From assembly GCA_963576475.1 (NCBI GenBank), contig OY754964.1, forward strand, positions 47,752,861 to 47,816,860: a stretch of 64,000 bases of DNA, given 5' to 3'. Of the stretch, positions 36,099 to 45,683 are shown in pieces. How positions within the stretch are numbered: position 1 is the stretch's first letter; every line of letters begins with the position of its first letter. The DNA is from Molanna angustata. Its lineage: Eukaryota; Arthropoda; Insecta; Trichoptera; Molannidae. The translations under genes and the position numbers were made by a program. The notes below the pieces were generated by a model, which saw nothing but the letters and a program-made list of their open reading frames with translations, was not told the origin of the DNA and did no database searches.

Positions 36099-36187
36099 TG
36101 GTAACCGGAGGGGTTACCAATCAACAGTAGTTAGTAACCAGAGGGGTTACTATTAAATATAGGTGGTGACCAGAGGGGTTACCAGTA
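36099..36187. repeat. Three serial hairpins at the end of the insertion
   Basis: ATTGGTAACC/GGTTACCAAT, then AGTAACC/GGTTACT, then GGTGACC/GGTTACC, each around a GGAG- or AGAG-type loop with a GGGG step. They are spaced 28-35 bp apart. Confidence 0.8.
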
Positions 36188-36564
36188 AAGAGAGTTTACT
36201 ATATCCCAAGTGGATATGATTTGAAATAAGAACACAAGGACAGTGGTTTAGAGAGAAGAAGAAAGAATGGTCAAAAGTAACAATGAGTATATTGATCACA
36301 ATTAATAGTTTGCTTAAGGGTAAATTTACAATTGGTGAAATAACTTACAAAGGAACTTTCTCACTATGAGTAGGTATAACGAGCGAGTTAGCGGGTGTGT
36401 TCGAAGTGTCCGAATCTTCGCATGGTGAAGTACCATCGTGCTCGCGGGGTCGAGAGATGACCGGTGTCGGCGAGACGGCGTGGTCGAGAACGGCGGCGTG
36501 AAGTGACGAATTGAAGTGGCGGAAATACGGAAATGAAGTGACGACGTGTAGAGGTGTAGACTCC

Positions 36565-36572
36565 CTTAAATA
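36565..36572 (-). promoter_or_regulatory. TATA-like box in the LTR-like insertion
   Basis: TATTTAAG on the minus strand, preceded by GC-rich sequence. TCTACACCTCTACACG follows within 30 bases, a plausible start region. Only sequence resemblance supports it. Confidence 0.3.
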
Positions 36573-36764
36573 GTGCTGCGCTGGGGGTAGCAAGTTCAAT
36601 GTCCTCGAACATTCTAGACTTATTTATTTGAAGTGTCATACCCAGTTGAGGAATATTGTCACCAGTTTGACGTTGCGGGCGATGAACTCGGCCCAGCGAT
36701 AAACAAATGTACTTGCCGTCGCTAGGCGCGCGCTCGAAAGAAATTTCGAGATGTGGTCTTCCAC

Positions 36765-36955
36765 AGATCCATAAGAATCAACAATATAGTTGCCTCATCC
36801 TCAAAAGATCCATAAGAATCAACAATATAGCTGCCTCATCCTCAAAAGATCCATAAGAATCAACAATATAGTTGCCTCATCCTCAAAAGATCCATAAGAA
36901 TCAACAATATAGCTGCCTCATCCTCAAAAGAACCATAAGAATCGACAATATAGCT
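36765..36955. repeat. 41 bp tandem array, right part
   Basis: Resumes at AGATCC with about 4.6 units, some with GTTGCC in place of GCTGCC. The interval 36956-37293 after it holds nothing recognised. Confidence 0.93.
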
Positions 36956-37547
36956 ACAAATACACGACAGATCTGATATCTGTAACAAATGAATAAATTA
37001 TTTACAAAATAATATACGAGATCCCGTAGCGGATTAGATAAGGTCACTCTTTAGGGTCGATGAGCGTTTTTTGGATCTTCTACCCCCCGACCCTCCTAAT
37101 AACGACGAGCTTCTCTAGGTTATCAGGGGCTCTCCTGCTAAAATATTGAAGGATACGTTGTTCACACATTGATGACAGACTATCTTTTTTTTGCAGTTCA
37201 TTTATACGGATACGTCGTTTTTTATTGAAGTCCAATAAATAAAAGCAATCATGGCATCATAAAAATAATATAAAGCCCACAAAAAAATAACACTAACGCG
37301 ACGTCCTACGTAGGCGATTCAAAGCGAACGTGATTGCGAAGCGATGCGATGCGGATACAAGCGAATTCAATGCGAAGCGGTGCGACGCGGCGGCTCTGTC
37401 CTACGTGTGCGCGAATCGTTCTCGCTGCCGCCATTTACGGTCATGGATGTATGTAAACGAATATTATTGGAAAATTAATTTCTTAAATATAAAATACTCA
37501 AGAAGTATGTACGGCAGAGAAGTGAAACTAATATTGTGTACTTAGAG

Positions 37548-37721
37548 AGGTATATTTATGTGGAATATCACAATTTGTATGAATAATTACGTGATCTTGA
37601 ATTAATAAATGAGTCTGAATTTACACCTTTCCGGGAAACATATCAAAATTTGCCATTTGTGCAAGCGAGAGAAAACTTTAAAATGTTTTTTGAACAACAT
37701 CCTATTGTAAAATATCAATAA
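37548..37721 (+). pseudogene. Possible Harbinger transposase N-terminal fragment
   Basis: Fifty-seven codons: RYIYVEYHNLYE, a TAA stop at codon 13, then LRDLELINESEFTPFRETYQ, ENFKMFFEQHPIVKYQ and a stop. The EYHNLYxELR pattern resembles the region before the catalytic domain in HARBI1-type transposases, but the similarity is short. The catalytic DDE part is absent. Its place inside the Harbinger-like element is the main support. Confidence 0.4.
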
Positions 37722-37740
37722 TAAATAAATGTGTTTATTT

Positions 37741-37830
37741 TTTTATTTTTATTTTATTTTACCAAGGACAGCACACAGTACATGCATACAATTATTGAAA
37801 TTAAATAAATAAAAATACAAAAATAACATT
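37741..37830 (-). repeat. LINE-tail repeat family G
   Basis: TTTATTTTATTTTACCAAGG followed by ACAGCACACAGTACATGCAT and ACAATTATTGAAA, matching 56885-56965 (CAAAGGACAGCACACAGTAC). On the minus strand it would be a 3' end followed by an A-rich tail. Confidence 0.65.
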
Positions 37831-37989
37831 TTATAACACTAACACTAATTTACTTGTAGTCCCATTTATTTTTGCAAAATCCTCCCATTCGCGGTTCGAT
37901 AATAAACGGTTATGATAATTTTTATTTATTTTGTCCCATAATATGGGACGTTCATAGACAGAAGTAATTAAAATTTCTGTTTTTGACAT
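37831..37989 (-). pseudogene. MADF-domain protein fragment of the Harbinger-like element
   Basis: A 52-codon frame starting at ATG (37989): MSKTEILITSVYERPILWDK, INKNYHNRLLSNREWEDFAK, then INGTTS and a short tail. The order I..V..RP.LWD....Y.nR......W..fA is the N-terminal half of a MADF (Myb/SANT-like) DNA-binding domain, as found in the accessory protein of insect Harbinger elements. The domain breaks after about 45 residues, just where the LINE-tail insertion begins. That suggests the insertion cut the gene. Confidence 0.7.
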
Positions 37990-38196
37990 GTCAAAAAACA
38001 TAGGCACCGCTTTCCATTAGCGCGAAAATATCAAACCAACTGATTGCGTTCGCTTCGCATCGCACCGCGTCGCTTCGAGACCTACTCGCGGTCGGTAACG
38101 TAGGACACTTCCATAGTTACCGGCTGTTTGTTATTTTCGCGCCGCGCCGCACCGCTTCTCATTCGCTTTGAATCGCCTACGTAGGACGTCGCGTAA

Positions 38197-38980
38197 GTAA
38201 TATTAAATTCATAAAGCAACATGTTACACAGAATATGGAATATAATTTTATGGCAACATTCACTTTAGGTATGTACTTATGATCGTTAGTATTATAAATA
38301 TATTATATGTACCTACTCCAGAGTTCAAATTTACTAAAAAATTGCAATGTAATGATTATAACATCTCGATTTTATTACGTTTATTAAAAGGAAAACCACG
38401 CGAAGAAAATGTCCGAGTCAATTGACGATGTGAGAAATTTCGATACTACAAAAAGTGGTCTTTTTATAATTTTTCGTATTTTATTTGTCTGAAACTGGCA
38501 TAATATTTGAAATGTGGATAATACTTTGTTGAGGTTACTTGCGGTCATGGGCACGATTTTATAATAGGTATATATAAGATGCGGAAGGCACTTAGTTGAA
38601 ACATAGTCATTATTTAATGGTTAATAATAGAATTATTATAAATATTTTAAAAGAAAATATGTTTTTTTAACTATCCGTTAATTTAAAAAAAATATTAGTT
38701 GTCCATGCCTGCATCTTCTATTAATTTCTGTATGTCTTTTTATGGAGTTTGATAATTGCACTTTTAAATAGGTGTGTGATCTTAAAAACATAAGTACTTA
38801 CATTTAAATTTGTACAGACTTGAAAATGTACAGATTAATTAATATGATTAAGTATAAATCATTATTATTCATATTTTTATTTCATTCATCATGTTCGTGA
38901 AACTTAAATTATGTACTTTTTTACACAAATTTAACGGGATCGGTTGCTCTAATAATTAATTATATGTATAAATATTTTTT
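38197..38980. other. Unassigned AT-rich stretch
   Basis: No frame, repeat or motif recognised. Confidence 0.4.
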
Positions 38981-39141
38981 AAAGAATGAATATAGGTATC
39001 CTTGTAAAAAGTTTATATACATCCTCCTTCATTCCCTAAATTAAGCATAAATGCTTGTTCTATAGGTGAACGAAATTAATCGTGGCTGGATTCGAACTCG
39101 CGACCACTGGATTACAAACCCAGCCCGCTAACCGCTTTGAG
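38981..39141 (-). mobile_element. tRNA-derived SINE family A, copy 6
   Basis: The minus strand shows CAAAGCGGTTAGCGGGCTGG, a B box (GAGTTCGAATCC) and an AGCATTTATGCTTAATTTAG body with tail. The first bases of the head are lost. Confidence 0.88.
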
Positions 39142-39284
39142 ATCTCTGGTATTTTAATACCCAAAAACAAAAGACTACCCGTAAGAGTTATGACGAGAAG
39201 GAAGGACAAGTCAAATAACCTAATACACAATGAAGAAAAGATTTACTTATAGAAAACCAACAGTTATTTTAGGTATATTACAAA

Positions 39285-39345
39285 TTACCATACCATACCA
39301 TTACTCCCTTTCCCTGTTTGGGTGGGTAGGCAGAGAGGCATAATA
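39285..39345 (-). pseudogene. LINE family J 3' end, very short
   Basis: TACCATACCATACCATTACT followed by CCCTTTCCCTGTTTGGGTGG and AGGCAGAGAGG resemble, in reverse, the family J stop region. Too short for certainty. Confidence 0.4.
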
Positions 39346-39584
39346 TTAAATATTGCAATAGTGAAAAAAGTAAAGGAAGAGAGTAGAGAATAAGAGATAT
39401 GAGGAGAAGAAGTAGAAAGTTCAAAGAATACCAATTGGCCCTAATATAAAGAAAGAATATTTTATTTATTTTTAAGCTTTATACGAGAGAAATAATTTAT
39501 TTTTTAATCCAGAAATCCGTTGTAAAAATCTTTATTTTTGATTCTGTTTTTTTTTATCTTTACAATTCAATAATACATTTTTTT

Positions 39585-39753
39585 AAAAGAATAAATATGT
39601 CCTTGTAACAAGTACATATACATCCTCATATATTCCCTAAATTAAACATAAATGCTTGTGCTATAGGTGAACGAAATCGGTCGTGGCAGGATTCGAACTA
39701 GCGACTACTGGATAACTAACCCAGCGCGCTAACCGCTCTGCAACCACCCATCT
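39585..39753 (-). mobile_element. tRNA-derived SINE family A, reference copy
   Basis: Minus strand: GATGGGTGGTTGCAGAGCGG, TTAGCGCGCTGGGTTAGTTA, B box GTTCGAATCCTGCC, GACCGATTTCGTTCACCTAT, AGCACAAGCATTTATGTTT, TGAGGATGTATATGTACTTG, TTACAAGGACATATTTATTC. All parts are present. Confidence 0.92.
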
Positions 39754-40490
39754 TAAATAGAAGACATTACGATATATTTTTTTAAATAATATTCTATGGA
39801 GAGAATCAAATTATTCCTCTATCTCTGCAAAATCTATCTCTGCACTCTCCTAGTCAATCTCCTCAGTTCCTATATCTTTTGCTTCCTCGTTTTCATTACA
39901 ATTTTCAAAATGGCTAGGATCATTTGTAAACGAGTGGCTACCCTCAAATCAATATAGAATAGAATATAGTCAACAAGCGATTGACGATAAATATGATTTA
40001 TAAGATGTACCATGTTGATAGTAATCTCGCAATAATGCCAGTTATCAAGATCGTTTATAATATATCCATGTTACTATTCTCGATATAATTAGTTTGTCAA
40101 ATGATTGCGAGTCGGGATTATCAGTAAGTTAATTGTGTATTGATAGTGTCTGCAGATCTTGATGAACTGGTTTCACGACGATGATAACCGATCGATTGAT
40201 GATTAGTTGCTGGTCCATGATGATTATTGCCTCTGTACGATGATCATAATGATGTTGATGATGATGGTTGACTCACTTATGGCAAGTGACTGGAGTCATT
40301 GAACTCGACTGCAAAATGGCTAGGCATAGAGAATGTAGGCTGTAACGGCCGCAAGAAAGTTCTCTACCATACAATTACACTGTTTACTTGAAGAACGCCT
40401 AGATTCACAACACACTGTGTTTACAAACTATGAGGCGATATTTTAATAAATGAAAAAATATTTTTTTTATTTAACATAATATATGAAAAT
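39754..40490. other. Unassigned, richer in GATGATGATG-type words
   Basis: TGATGATCATAATGATGTTG-like words near 40220-40270. No coding motif or terminal repeat found. Confidence 0.4.
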
Positions 40491-41489
40491 GCTAGGATTG
40501 ATTCTAGATACATAAGATTGATTAAATATATTTATGAAAATGCTACTATGGATGTAAAAGTGAACGAAAATCTGAAAACAGAAAAAATCAAAATCGAGAA
40601 GGGTGTAAGACAGGGTGATACGATATCCCCAAAACTATTCACACTGGCATTAGAAGATGTCTTCAAAACATTAAACTGGAACAATAAAGGCATTAAAATA
40701 GATGGCACATATTTAAATCACCTCCGTTTTGCAGACGACATAGTAATAATAAGCGAAGAATTGTCTGAACTGGAAGCTATGGTAGCAGAATTATATGAAG
40801 CCTCTAGAAAAATCGGTCTGGAAATGAACATAGACAAAACCAAGATTTTGAGTCCAACTTCACACAGTATTTGCATTGGAAATAAGACTATTGGTGCTGT
40901 TGAAGAATACATATACCTTGGACATAAAATTAAATTGGGTAAAGAAAACCAGACCGCCGAACTGCCAAGACGTATAGGACTGAGTTGGGCTGCTTTTGGA
41001 AAGTTGAGGTACATATTCGGTAACAGGGAAATTCCGAATAACCTTAAAGCCAAAGTGTACAATTCTTGTGTTTTGCCAGTGACAACATACGGTCTCGAAA
41101 CCATGTCACTTACTGCCAGAAGCCTCCACAGACTTAAGTGTACTCAACGAGCAATGGAGAGACAAATGTTGGGCGTATCCTTGAGAGACCGAATAAGAAA
41201 CGAGGAAATAAGACGCCGGTCAAAGGTCACCGACATTGCAGAAAGAGTGGGAAGGCTGAAGTGGCAATGGGCAGGTCATGTGGCAAGACAGAAGGATGAT
41301 AGATGGACCCCCAAAATTCTGAATTGGAGACCCTATCATAATAGAAGGGGTGTAGGGAGACCACAGAGGAGATGGACTGATGACATTGTTGAACTGGTGG
41401 GACATGGGTGGAAACAGAGCGCCCAGGACAGAGATAAGTGGAAAATTCAGGAAGAGGCCTTTATCCAGCAGTGGAATGAAAGAGGCTGA
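40491..41489 (+). pseudogene. RTE-clade LINE, reverse transcriptase to C-terminus
   Basis: The largest retrotransposon fragment. The RT-like frame begins near 40491 (ARIDSRYIRLIKYIYENA) with no start codon, so the element is 5'-truncated. RT motifs follow: GVRQGDTISPKLFTLALEDV, then the catalytic FADDIVI, then LEMNIDKTKILS and EYIYLGHKIKLG. The C-terminus has LKWQWAGHVARQKDDRWTP, GVGRPQRRWTDDIVELVGHG and EEAFIQQWNERG before TGA. The apurinic endonuclease domain is missing. The remaining frame has no stop or frameshift, so insertion was fairly recent. A (GAA)n tail follows the stop. A decayed relative lies at 51141-51361. Confidence 0.93.
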
Positions 41490-41510
41490 AAGAAGAAGAA
41501 GAAGAAGAAC
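41490..41510 (+). repeat. (GAA)n tail of the RTE element
   Basis: AAGAAGAAGAAGAAGAAG directly after the stop codon. It acts as the 3' microsatellite tail typical of RTE insertions. Confidence 0.85.
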
Positions 41511-41619
41511 ATAATATATACTGAATTCAAAATGAAGGTGCGTTTCGGAAAAATGTAACCTATATATTTTTTATACATTATTTAAAGCATGAATATTTTC
41601 CTTATAACACAAATATAAA

Positions 41620-42460
41620 CAATTTTTTACTCTCCACACTATGGAATAGTGGAGAGTCATGGTTTCACAATTTTTTAAAGGTTTTTTTTACATCAATTTC
41701 TCAACGGGTATCATTTAGAGAGTGCACACTGTGAGTTTCGTCGTGATGTGTTTGTATGTATGGCGTACGGCGTTCGCCGTACGCCGTACGGGTTATCCTT
41801 TTTGTGTCCTCTCTACAGCCCAAACTATAAGTCTGATCGACTTCATATTAACATCATATTATGTAAAGTGCATAGACCTAGAGCTGATTAGTTTTCCATA
41901 GATATCAGTTAATTTCTTCTCTATGATTTCATCTGTCCAAATTTTCTGTCCAAATCTGTCCAAAATGCTCTCACGGTCTAGAAAATTGAGGTATTTTTAT
42001 ACTGTTTGAAATTTGATACGGCAAAAATACACTCATCAAAAATGCATTCAAGGATTGTCAAAATTTAAAGAAAAAAATCTATGGTTTGCCTTATCAATGT
42101 GAAATTAATTTCATATTTTTATGAAAAATGTAAATAACAGAGTAAAATAACATCTGTAATGGAAAATTGAGTGATCAACTTCATATTGATATTGTATGTG
42201 TCTCTATGGACAAGTATATTTTTTACTCTCCACTTCTATCTTCCTCAGGCAGTGAGAACTGAACATAGCATTCTTCTATCTTGACACATAACATTGCCTC
42301 ATCACCATTGATACACTGTCTCATACATGCTCATCTTGCTAGTAATGCAATTTTACTTAAAATTTCTCAACAGGTATTATGTATAAAATACATACTACGA
42401 GTTTCGTGACGATGTTTTTGTGTGTATGGTGTATCGTGAAAAATGTTGTCCTCTGGGAAT
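41620..42460. repeat. Diverged pair of ~190-240 bp repeats
   Basis: The block TTTTTACTCTCCAC, ATTTCTCAACGGGTAT, GAGTTTCGTCGTGATG, TTTGTATGTATGGCGTA (41620-41800) recurs as TTTTTACTCTCCACTTC, ATTTCTCAACAGGTATTAT, GAGTTTCGTGACGATG, TTTGTGTGTATGGTGTA (42215-42430). Direct orientation. The middle is unassigned. Confidence 0.65.
41762..41785. repeat. GC-rich palindrome
   Basis: GGCGTACGGCG, TT, CGCCGTACGCC: a perfect 11 bp inverted repeat with a two-base centre, followed by another GTACGG. Confidence 0.9.
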
Positions 42461-42593
42461 CTTATATTTGTTTAAGAATCTAATAGAAATGTACTTCATA
42501 AAAATGCCTTTAGAGATTGACAACCTCTCAAGATGAAAAAATGAACGCTGACTATGGTGTGGCGAGTTTAGTGTTGGCCACAACCCACTCGTT

Positions 42594-42665
42594 TTAAATT
42601 ATCATTGACTCCCGACCAATGTGTGCGTATATGCCACTAAAAAAATATTCGATTTACAAACACAA
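42594..42665 (+). repeat. Terminal fragment related to the foldback MITE
   Basis: ATTGACTCCCGACCAATG, GTGCGTATATGCC, AATATTCGATTTACAAACAC; compare CATTTGACTCCCG...TTTGTGTATATG and AATATTCGATTACATACAC at 22631-22690. Confidence 0.55.
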
Positions 42666-42837
42666 ACATCTTCATACATTCTAAAGCAAAAGTTTTTGTA
42701 CTATGTTCATGCAAAAATATGTACGAAATCGGTCCTTGTTATCGTGCAAAATGCGCTGGATCCAGCGCTGCGGATAAGCAATTAATTATTTTTCCAAACA
42801 ATAATACGAGTAGATCCTGTGTAAAGGATTTAAATAA

Positions 42838-43007
42838 TGCATAATGTTTTTGCAACAAGTACATACATATCCATATATGTTCCAAACTAAGTATAAATTT
42901 TTGTATTATTTATAGGTGAATGAAATTGGTCGAGGCACGGTGGGTTTGGAACTCCCTATCACTGGATTAATATGTAAGCGCGATGCCCACTCTGCCACCG
43001 ATCCATC
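42838..43007 (-). mobile_element. tRNA-derived SINE family A, copy 8
   Basis: Minus strand: GATGGATCGGTGGCAGAGTG (A box region), degraded B box, GACCAATTTCATTCACC, AAAATTTATACTTAGTTTGG, TTGTTGCAAAAACATTAT tail. More diverged than the others. Confidence 0.78.
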
Positions 43008-43639
43008 ATTTCTGAAAACATTAAATATTATAAAACAGATAGTTAAGTGTCGTTATGTTTGCCCTGTGATAAAGTTCTTTGCGATGTAACGGTATTAACG
43101 AGAGAAATGTCGTAACGAAAATGAAATAAACCGTAAGGTTACCATCGCCCACGGCCGTTACCAGTGACTGGTATAATATAATATGTATACTACATACCTA
43201 TAGGTTCATACAGAGGTCCTTATACTATGGGACGAGATGATAATATTTGCATATTTTAATGATCTCATTGATGCACTGCGCATTCCTACTTCAACAATGA
43301 AAATGTAAGTGTGCAACGGACGAATTTTTATTTTATTATTTTTTCAATTGACAGATGCAAGGTAACAATCAAATCATGTGATATAAACGTGAAGACAATT
43401 GAACTGATAGTTTGGACATAAAATTTCAAAGAACGCCTTACACACAAAAAACATGACGACGAAACTAATTAATATAATAATAAAGGTTATACTAAAGTTC
43501 TTAAAATAGAAGATATTTATAAAGAAAACGGCAATTTTACGAATTTTTAAAGAAAATGTGTTGCAAAAGTTTGAAAAAATATGTGTCTACGATTCCGAAG
43601 CGATTTTAATATTCATAAATGTAATACTAGATAAATTCA

Positions 43640-43760
43640 AAACAATTACATTTATATGGGAACAAAGAATTTCAATCGCCTCCCAGATGAAAAACAGATT
43701 AGTGATTTTAAAAGGTTCAAACAAAGATTGAAAACACATTTCACAATCTGGTGTATGTAA
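43640..43760 (+). pseudogene. Short LINE C-terminal fragment
   Basis: Reads YMGTKNFNRLPDEKQISDFK then RFKQRLKTHF and a stop soon after. FNRLPxxx...FKxxLKTHF is the last ~30 residues of Jockey/CR1-type reverse transcriptases. A T-rich then A-rich stretch to about 44010 could be its 3' UTR and tail. Very short, so the clade is open. Confidence 0.5.
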
Positions 43761-44258
43761 TGATGTATGTATTGATACGACTAAAATTCTTTCGAATTTC
43801 CCGTTTTCTATTGTTTTTTTATGTATATTTGTTTTTTTGGTTTTTTTTCACCATTGTATAACTACATATGTATTAATTGTACCTACCTATTATCTTATCT
43901 CAAATGATTCCCTCATCAAGCACAAGGTTTTAATTTTTTGATGAGGTAATGCAACAATTTATTTGTAATATTATTAAAAAAATGATGATAAATAAAAAAA
44001 TAAAAAAAAAACTTTCTTTGTTCTGATATTATGTTTATGTGTATAGTATATTAACCATGTACCAAATATTAAATAAATAAATAATAAATAACTAATAGTA
44101 TGCATTCTTTACATGATACTTGTTGAGAAATTGATTAAATAAAAAATACACTAAATTTTTTTAAATTTTAACTCTTCACTATTTCAGAGAAGTCAAGTGA
44201 TAAAACACCATTATGTTCTAGAAAAAAAACACCTTAAGGCAGTAACCTATCATATGGA

Positions 44259-44400
44259 CGAAGAAGCATCGAAAGACCACAACAGCGATGGCTGGATACT
44301 TTAACTGTGGAATATCAGGCTCTAGGACAGCAAAACTGGAAGGTGGTAACCAGAAGCAGATCAGAATGGAGGCAGACGTTTCTTGAAGGCAGCAAAGAAT
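44259..44400 (+). pseudogene. LINE C-terminal fragment
   Basis: RRSIERPQQRWLDTLTVEYQ, then ALGQQNWKVVTRSRSEWRQT. The RPxxRWxDxL and GxNWxxxxxxRxxWR pattern is the end of RTE-like proteins. No upstream RT is recognisable. Confidence 0.6.
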
Positions 44401-44472
44401 CACCAAGGCTTATAAGTTATATGCTTCTAATGAAATATATCTGGTACCATATATTTATTATTTTCACATTTG

Positions 44473-44657
44473 ACGGCTTTCGTGGTCCAGTTGGGTAAAT
44501 ATCTGCCTCCTGAGAGAACACAGTTTATCATTGTTTCCGATCTGTGAGACGATAAATATCTCCATAATGTGGCAACTTGTTATTGGGTGCGTCTTGAATA
44601 TTGATGTTTGACATAGCACCTATTTGTTATCCGAGAAGCAATATAAAATTGATAATA
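44473..44657 (+). mobile_element. tRNA-derived SINE family C, copy 2
   Basis: GGCTTTCGTGGTCCAGTTGG (A box), a shortened head lacking a good B box, then GATGTTTGACATAGCACC and ATCCGAGAAGCAATATAAAA. Compare the ATTTGACATAGTACAGCTG body of copy 1. Confidence 0.72.
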
Positions 44658-44860
44658 AGTCAAAATGATATTCCATCAATTTACACCCGGTGAAAATCTA
44701 AATACTTTATATTTTGTGAAAATCTACCGTAAAATATATTGAGACGTAACTTTATATAAATTCTCAATGGATAATTCTTGATGGACTCCATAGCAAATTA
44801 GTAGTAAAAGTAAACAACAAAAACAACTCTGAAGTTATTGACAATATTCAAGATAAGACA

Positions 44861-44956
44861 TTTCATGTGGGTAGTAAAACCTGGATGCGGACATATATGG
44901 AAGAGGTTTACTTACAGCAGTGGAGAGACGAGGGTTTGAGAAGAAGGAGACTATGA
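44861..44956 (+). pseudogene. RTE-clade LINE extreme C-terminus
   Basis: Reads WMRTYMEEVYLQQWRDEGLR then RRRL and TGA. It parallels EEAFIQQWNERG of the RTE at 40491-41489 and TWSQMEEAFVQEW at 29190-29345. About 30 codons remain. Confidence 0.65.
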
Positions 44957-45042
44957 AGATAGTCAGTCACTGGATGGCTGATATTACATAGTTGTGTCAT
45001 TCAATTACAGTGGAACTCAAGACTATTGAATATTTTTTAATT

Positions 45043-45562
45043 GCATATACGCAAACATTGGATTTTTTCCCTGTCGGGAGTCAAATGATATTTTTACTGA
45101 CAAACTTTTAACATCTCAAAAGAGACGAAGTTGGGATATTATAGAAGAACCAGGAACTCAAGACACCTACAGGGCTTACGACCTGTCATCGGCTGGTTTA
45201 CGTGACACCGTCACCTCATTTATAAGGACTGTTGCTTTCATTGTTTTGAAATAAACTAATTTCTTAATAGATCGCGTTACAAAATAGGTTACTTCATACA
45301 TGGCAATAGTATAAATCCTTATTTTCAGGTGAATTTTTACAAATTATTCAAATTTATAGAACATTCAAAAATTACATTGATAAGGGAACTCAATAAGAAG
45401 GCATAATTGGTGTACGTTGCGCAAGCGCATAAAGTGATCACGCAAAACCAGCCGATGTCAGGTCGAAATCAGGACAGGTGTCTTGATTTCCTGGTTTTTC
45501 TATAAAATCGCAACTTCGTCTCTATTGAAATGTTAAAAAGTTTGTCAAAACTATTTTTTTAT
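45043..45562. mobile_element. Foldback MITE, copy 2 with internal deletion
   Basis: Left: ATATACGCAAACATTGG, CGGGAGTCAAATGATATTT, GACAAACTTTTAACATCTC, GAACCAGGAACTCAAGACAC. The right arm 45375-45562 is its inverse. The left arm stops at GGTTTACGTGA and jumps straight to CACCGTCACCTCATTTATAA, which in copy 1 lies about 330 bp further on (22768). A deletion at a shared GTGA/GAGA position explains this. Confidence 0.82.
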
Positions 45563-45607
45563 TTTACCTAACAAATGTATTACCAATATTGGGATATGTC
45601 TTATTAA

Positions 45608-45668
45608 AAATAATAATAATAATTTGTATAGCGCCGTTTAATGATTCAAGATCATTCCAAGGGCGCTG
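45608..45668 (-). other. L2/CR1-type 3' hairpin and (ATT)n tail
   Basis: On the minus strand the LINE ends with AGCGCCCTTGGAATGATCTT, GAATCATTAAACGGCGCTAT, ACAAATTATTATTATTATT. The outer stem is AGCGCC/GGCGCT and the inner stem AATGAT/ATCATT, followed by the microsatellite. L2-type LINEs are known for such a conserved 3' hairpin plus short tandem tail, used for RT recognition. Confidence 0.75.
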
Positions 45669-45683
45669 TTATTTAGATAGATA

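Larger units (their letters stand above)
36089..36764 (-). mobile_element. LTR-like insertion in the 41 bp array
   Basis: A 676 bp segment interrupts the array, flanked by AGATC on both sides (36084-36088, 36765-36769). Read on the minus strand with a GATC duplication, it starts TGTGGAAGACC. It then holds AAATAAATAAG, a TATA-like TATTTAAG with a possible start region, and ends AGCTTTA. Length, duplication and promoter-like layout suit a solo LTR, but the expected CA end is absent. The internal frames of 84 and 83 codons overlap and do not look coding. Class uncertain. Confidence 0.5.
37297..38193. mobile_element. Harbinger-like DNA transposon, defective
   Basis: 897 bp with perfect 32 bp terminal inverted repeats (CGCGACGTCCTACGTAGGCG then ATTCAAAGCGAA) and a 3 bp TAA duplication on each side (37294-37296, 38194-38196). 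GCGAAGCG/GCGATGCG-like subterminal repeats follow each end. A 3 bp TWA duplication and a two-gene layout (transposase plus a Myb/MADF-type protein) characterise PIF/Harbinger. Here both genes are fragments (37548-37721 and 37831-37989). A LINE tail appears to be inserted between them. Confidence 0.85.

Noticed and set aside
36345..36639. Two overlapping minus-strand frames (84 and 83 codons) as a gene
   Set aside because: They overlap in different registers inside a GC-rich LTR-like segment and have no motif.
35865..36955. CRISPR-like array of 41 bp repeats
   Set aside because: Contiguous tandem repeat with no unique spacers, interrupted by one insertion.
40718..41104. 128-codon minus-strand frame
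   Set aside because: Antisense shadow of the RTE reverse transcriptase.
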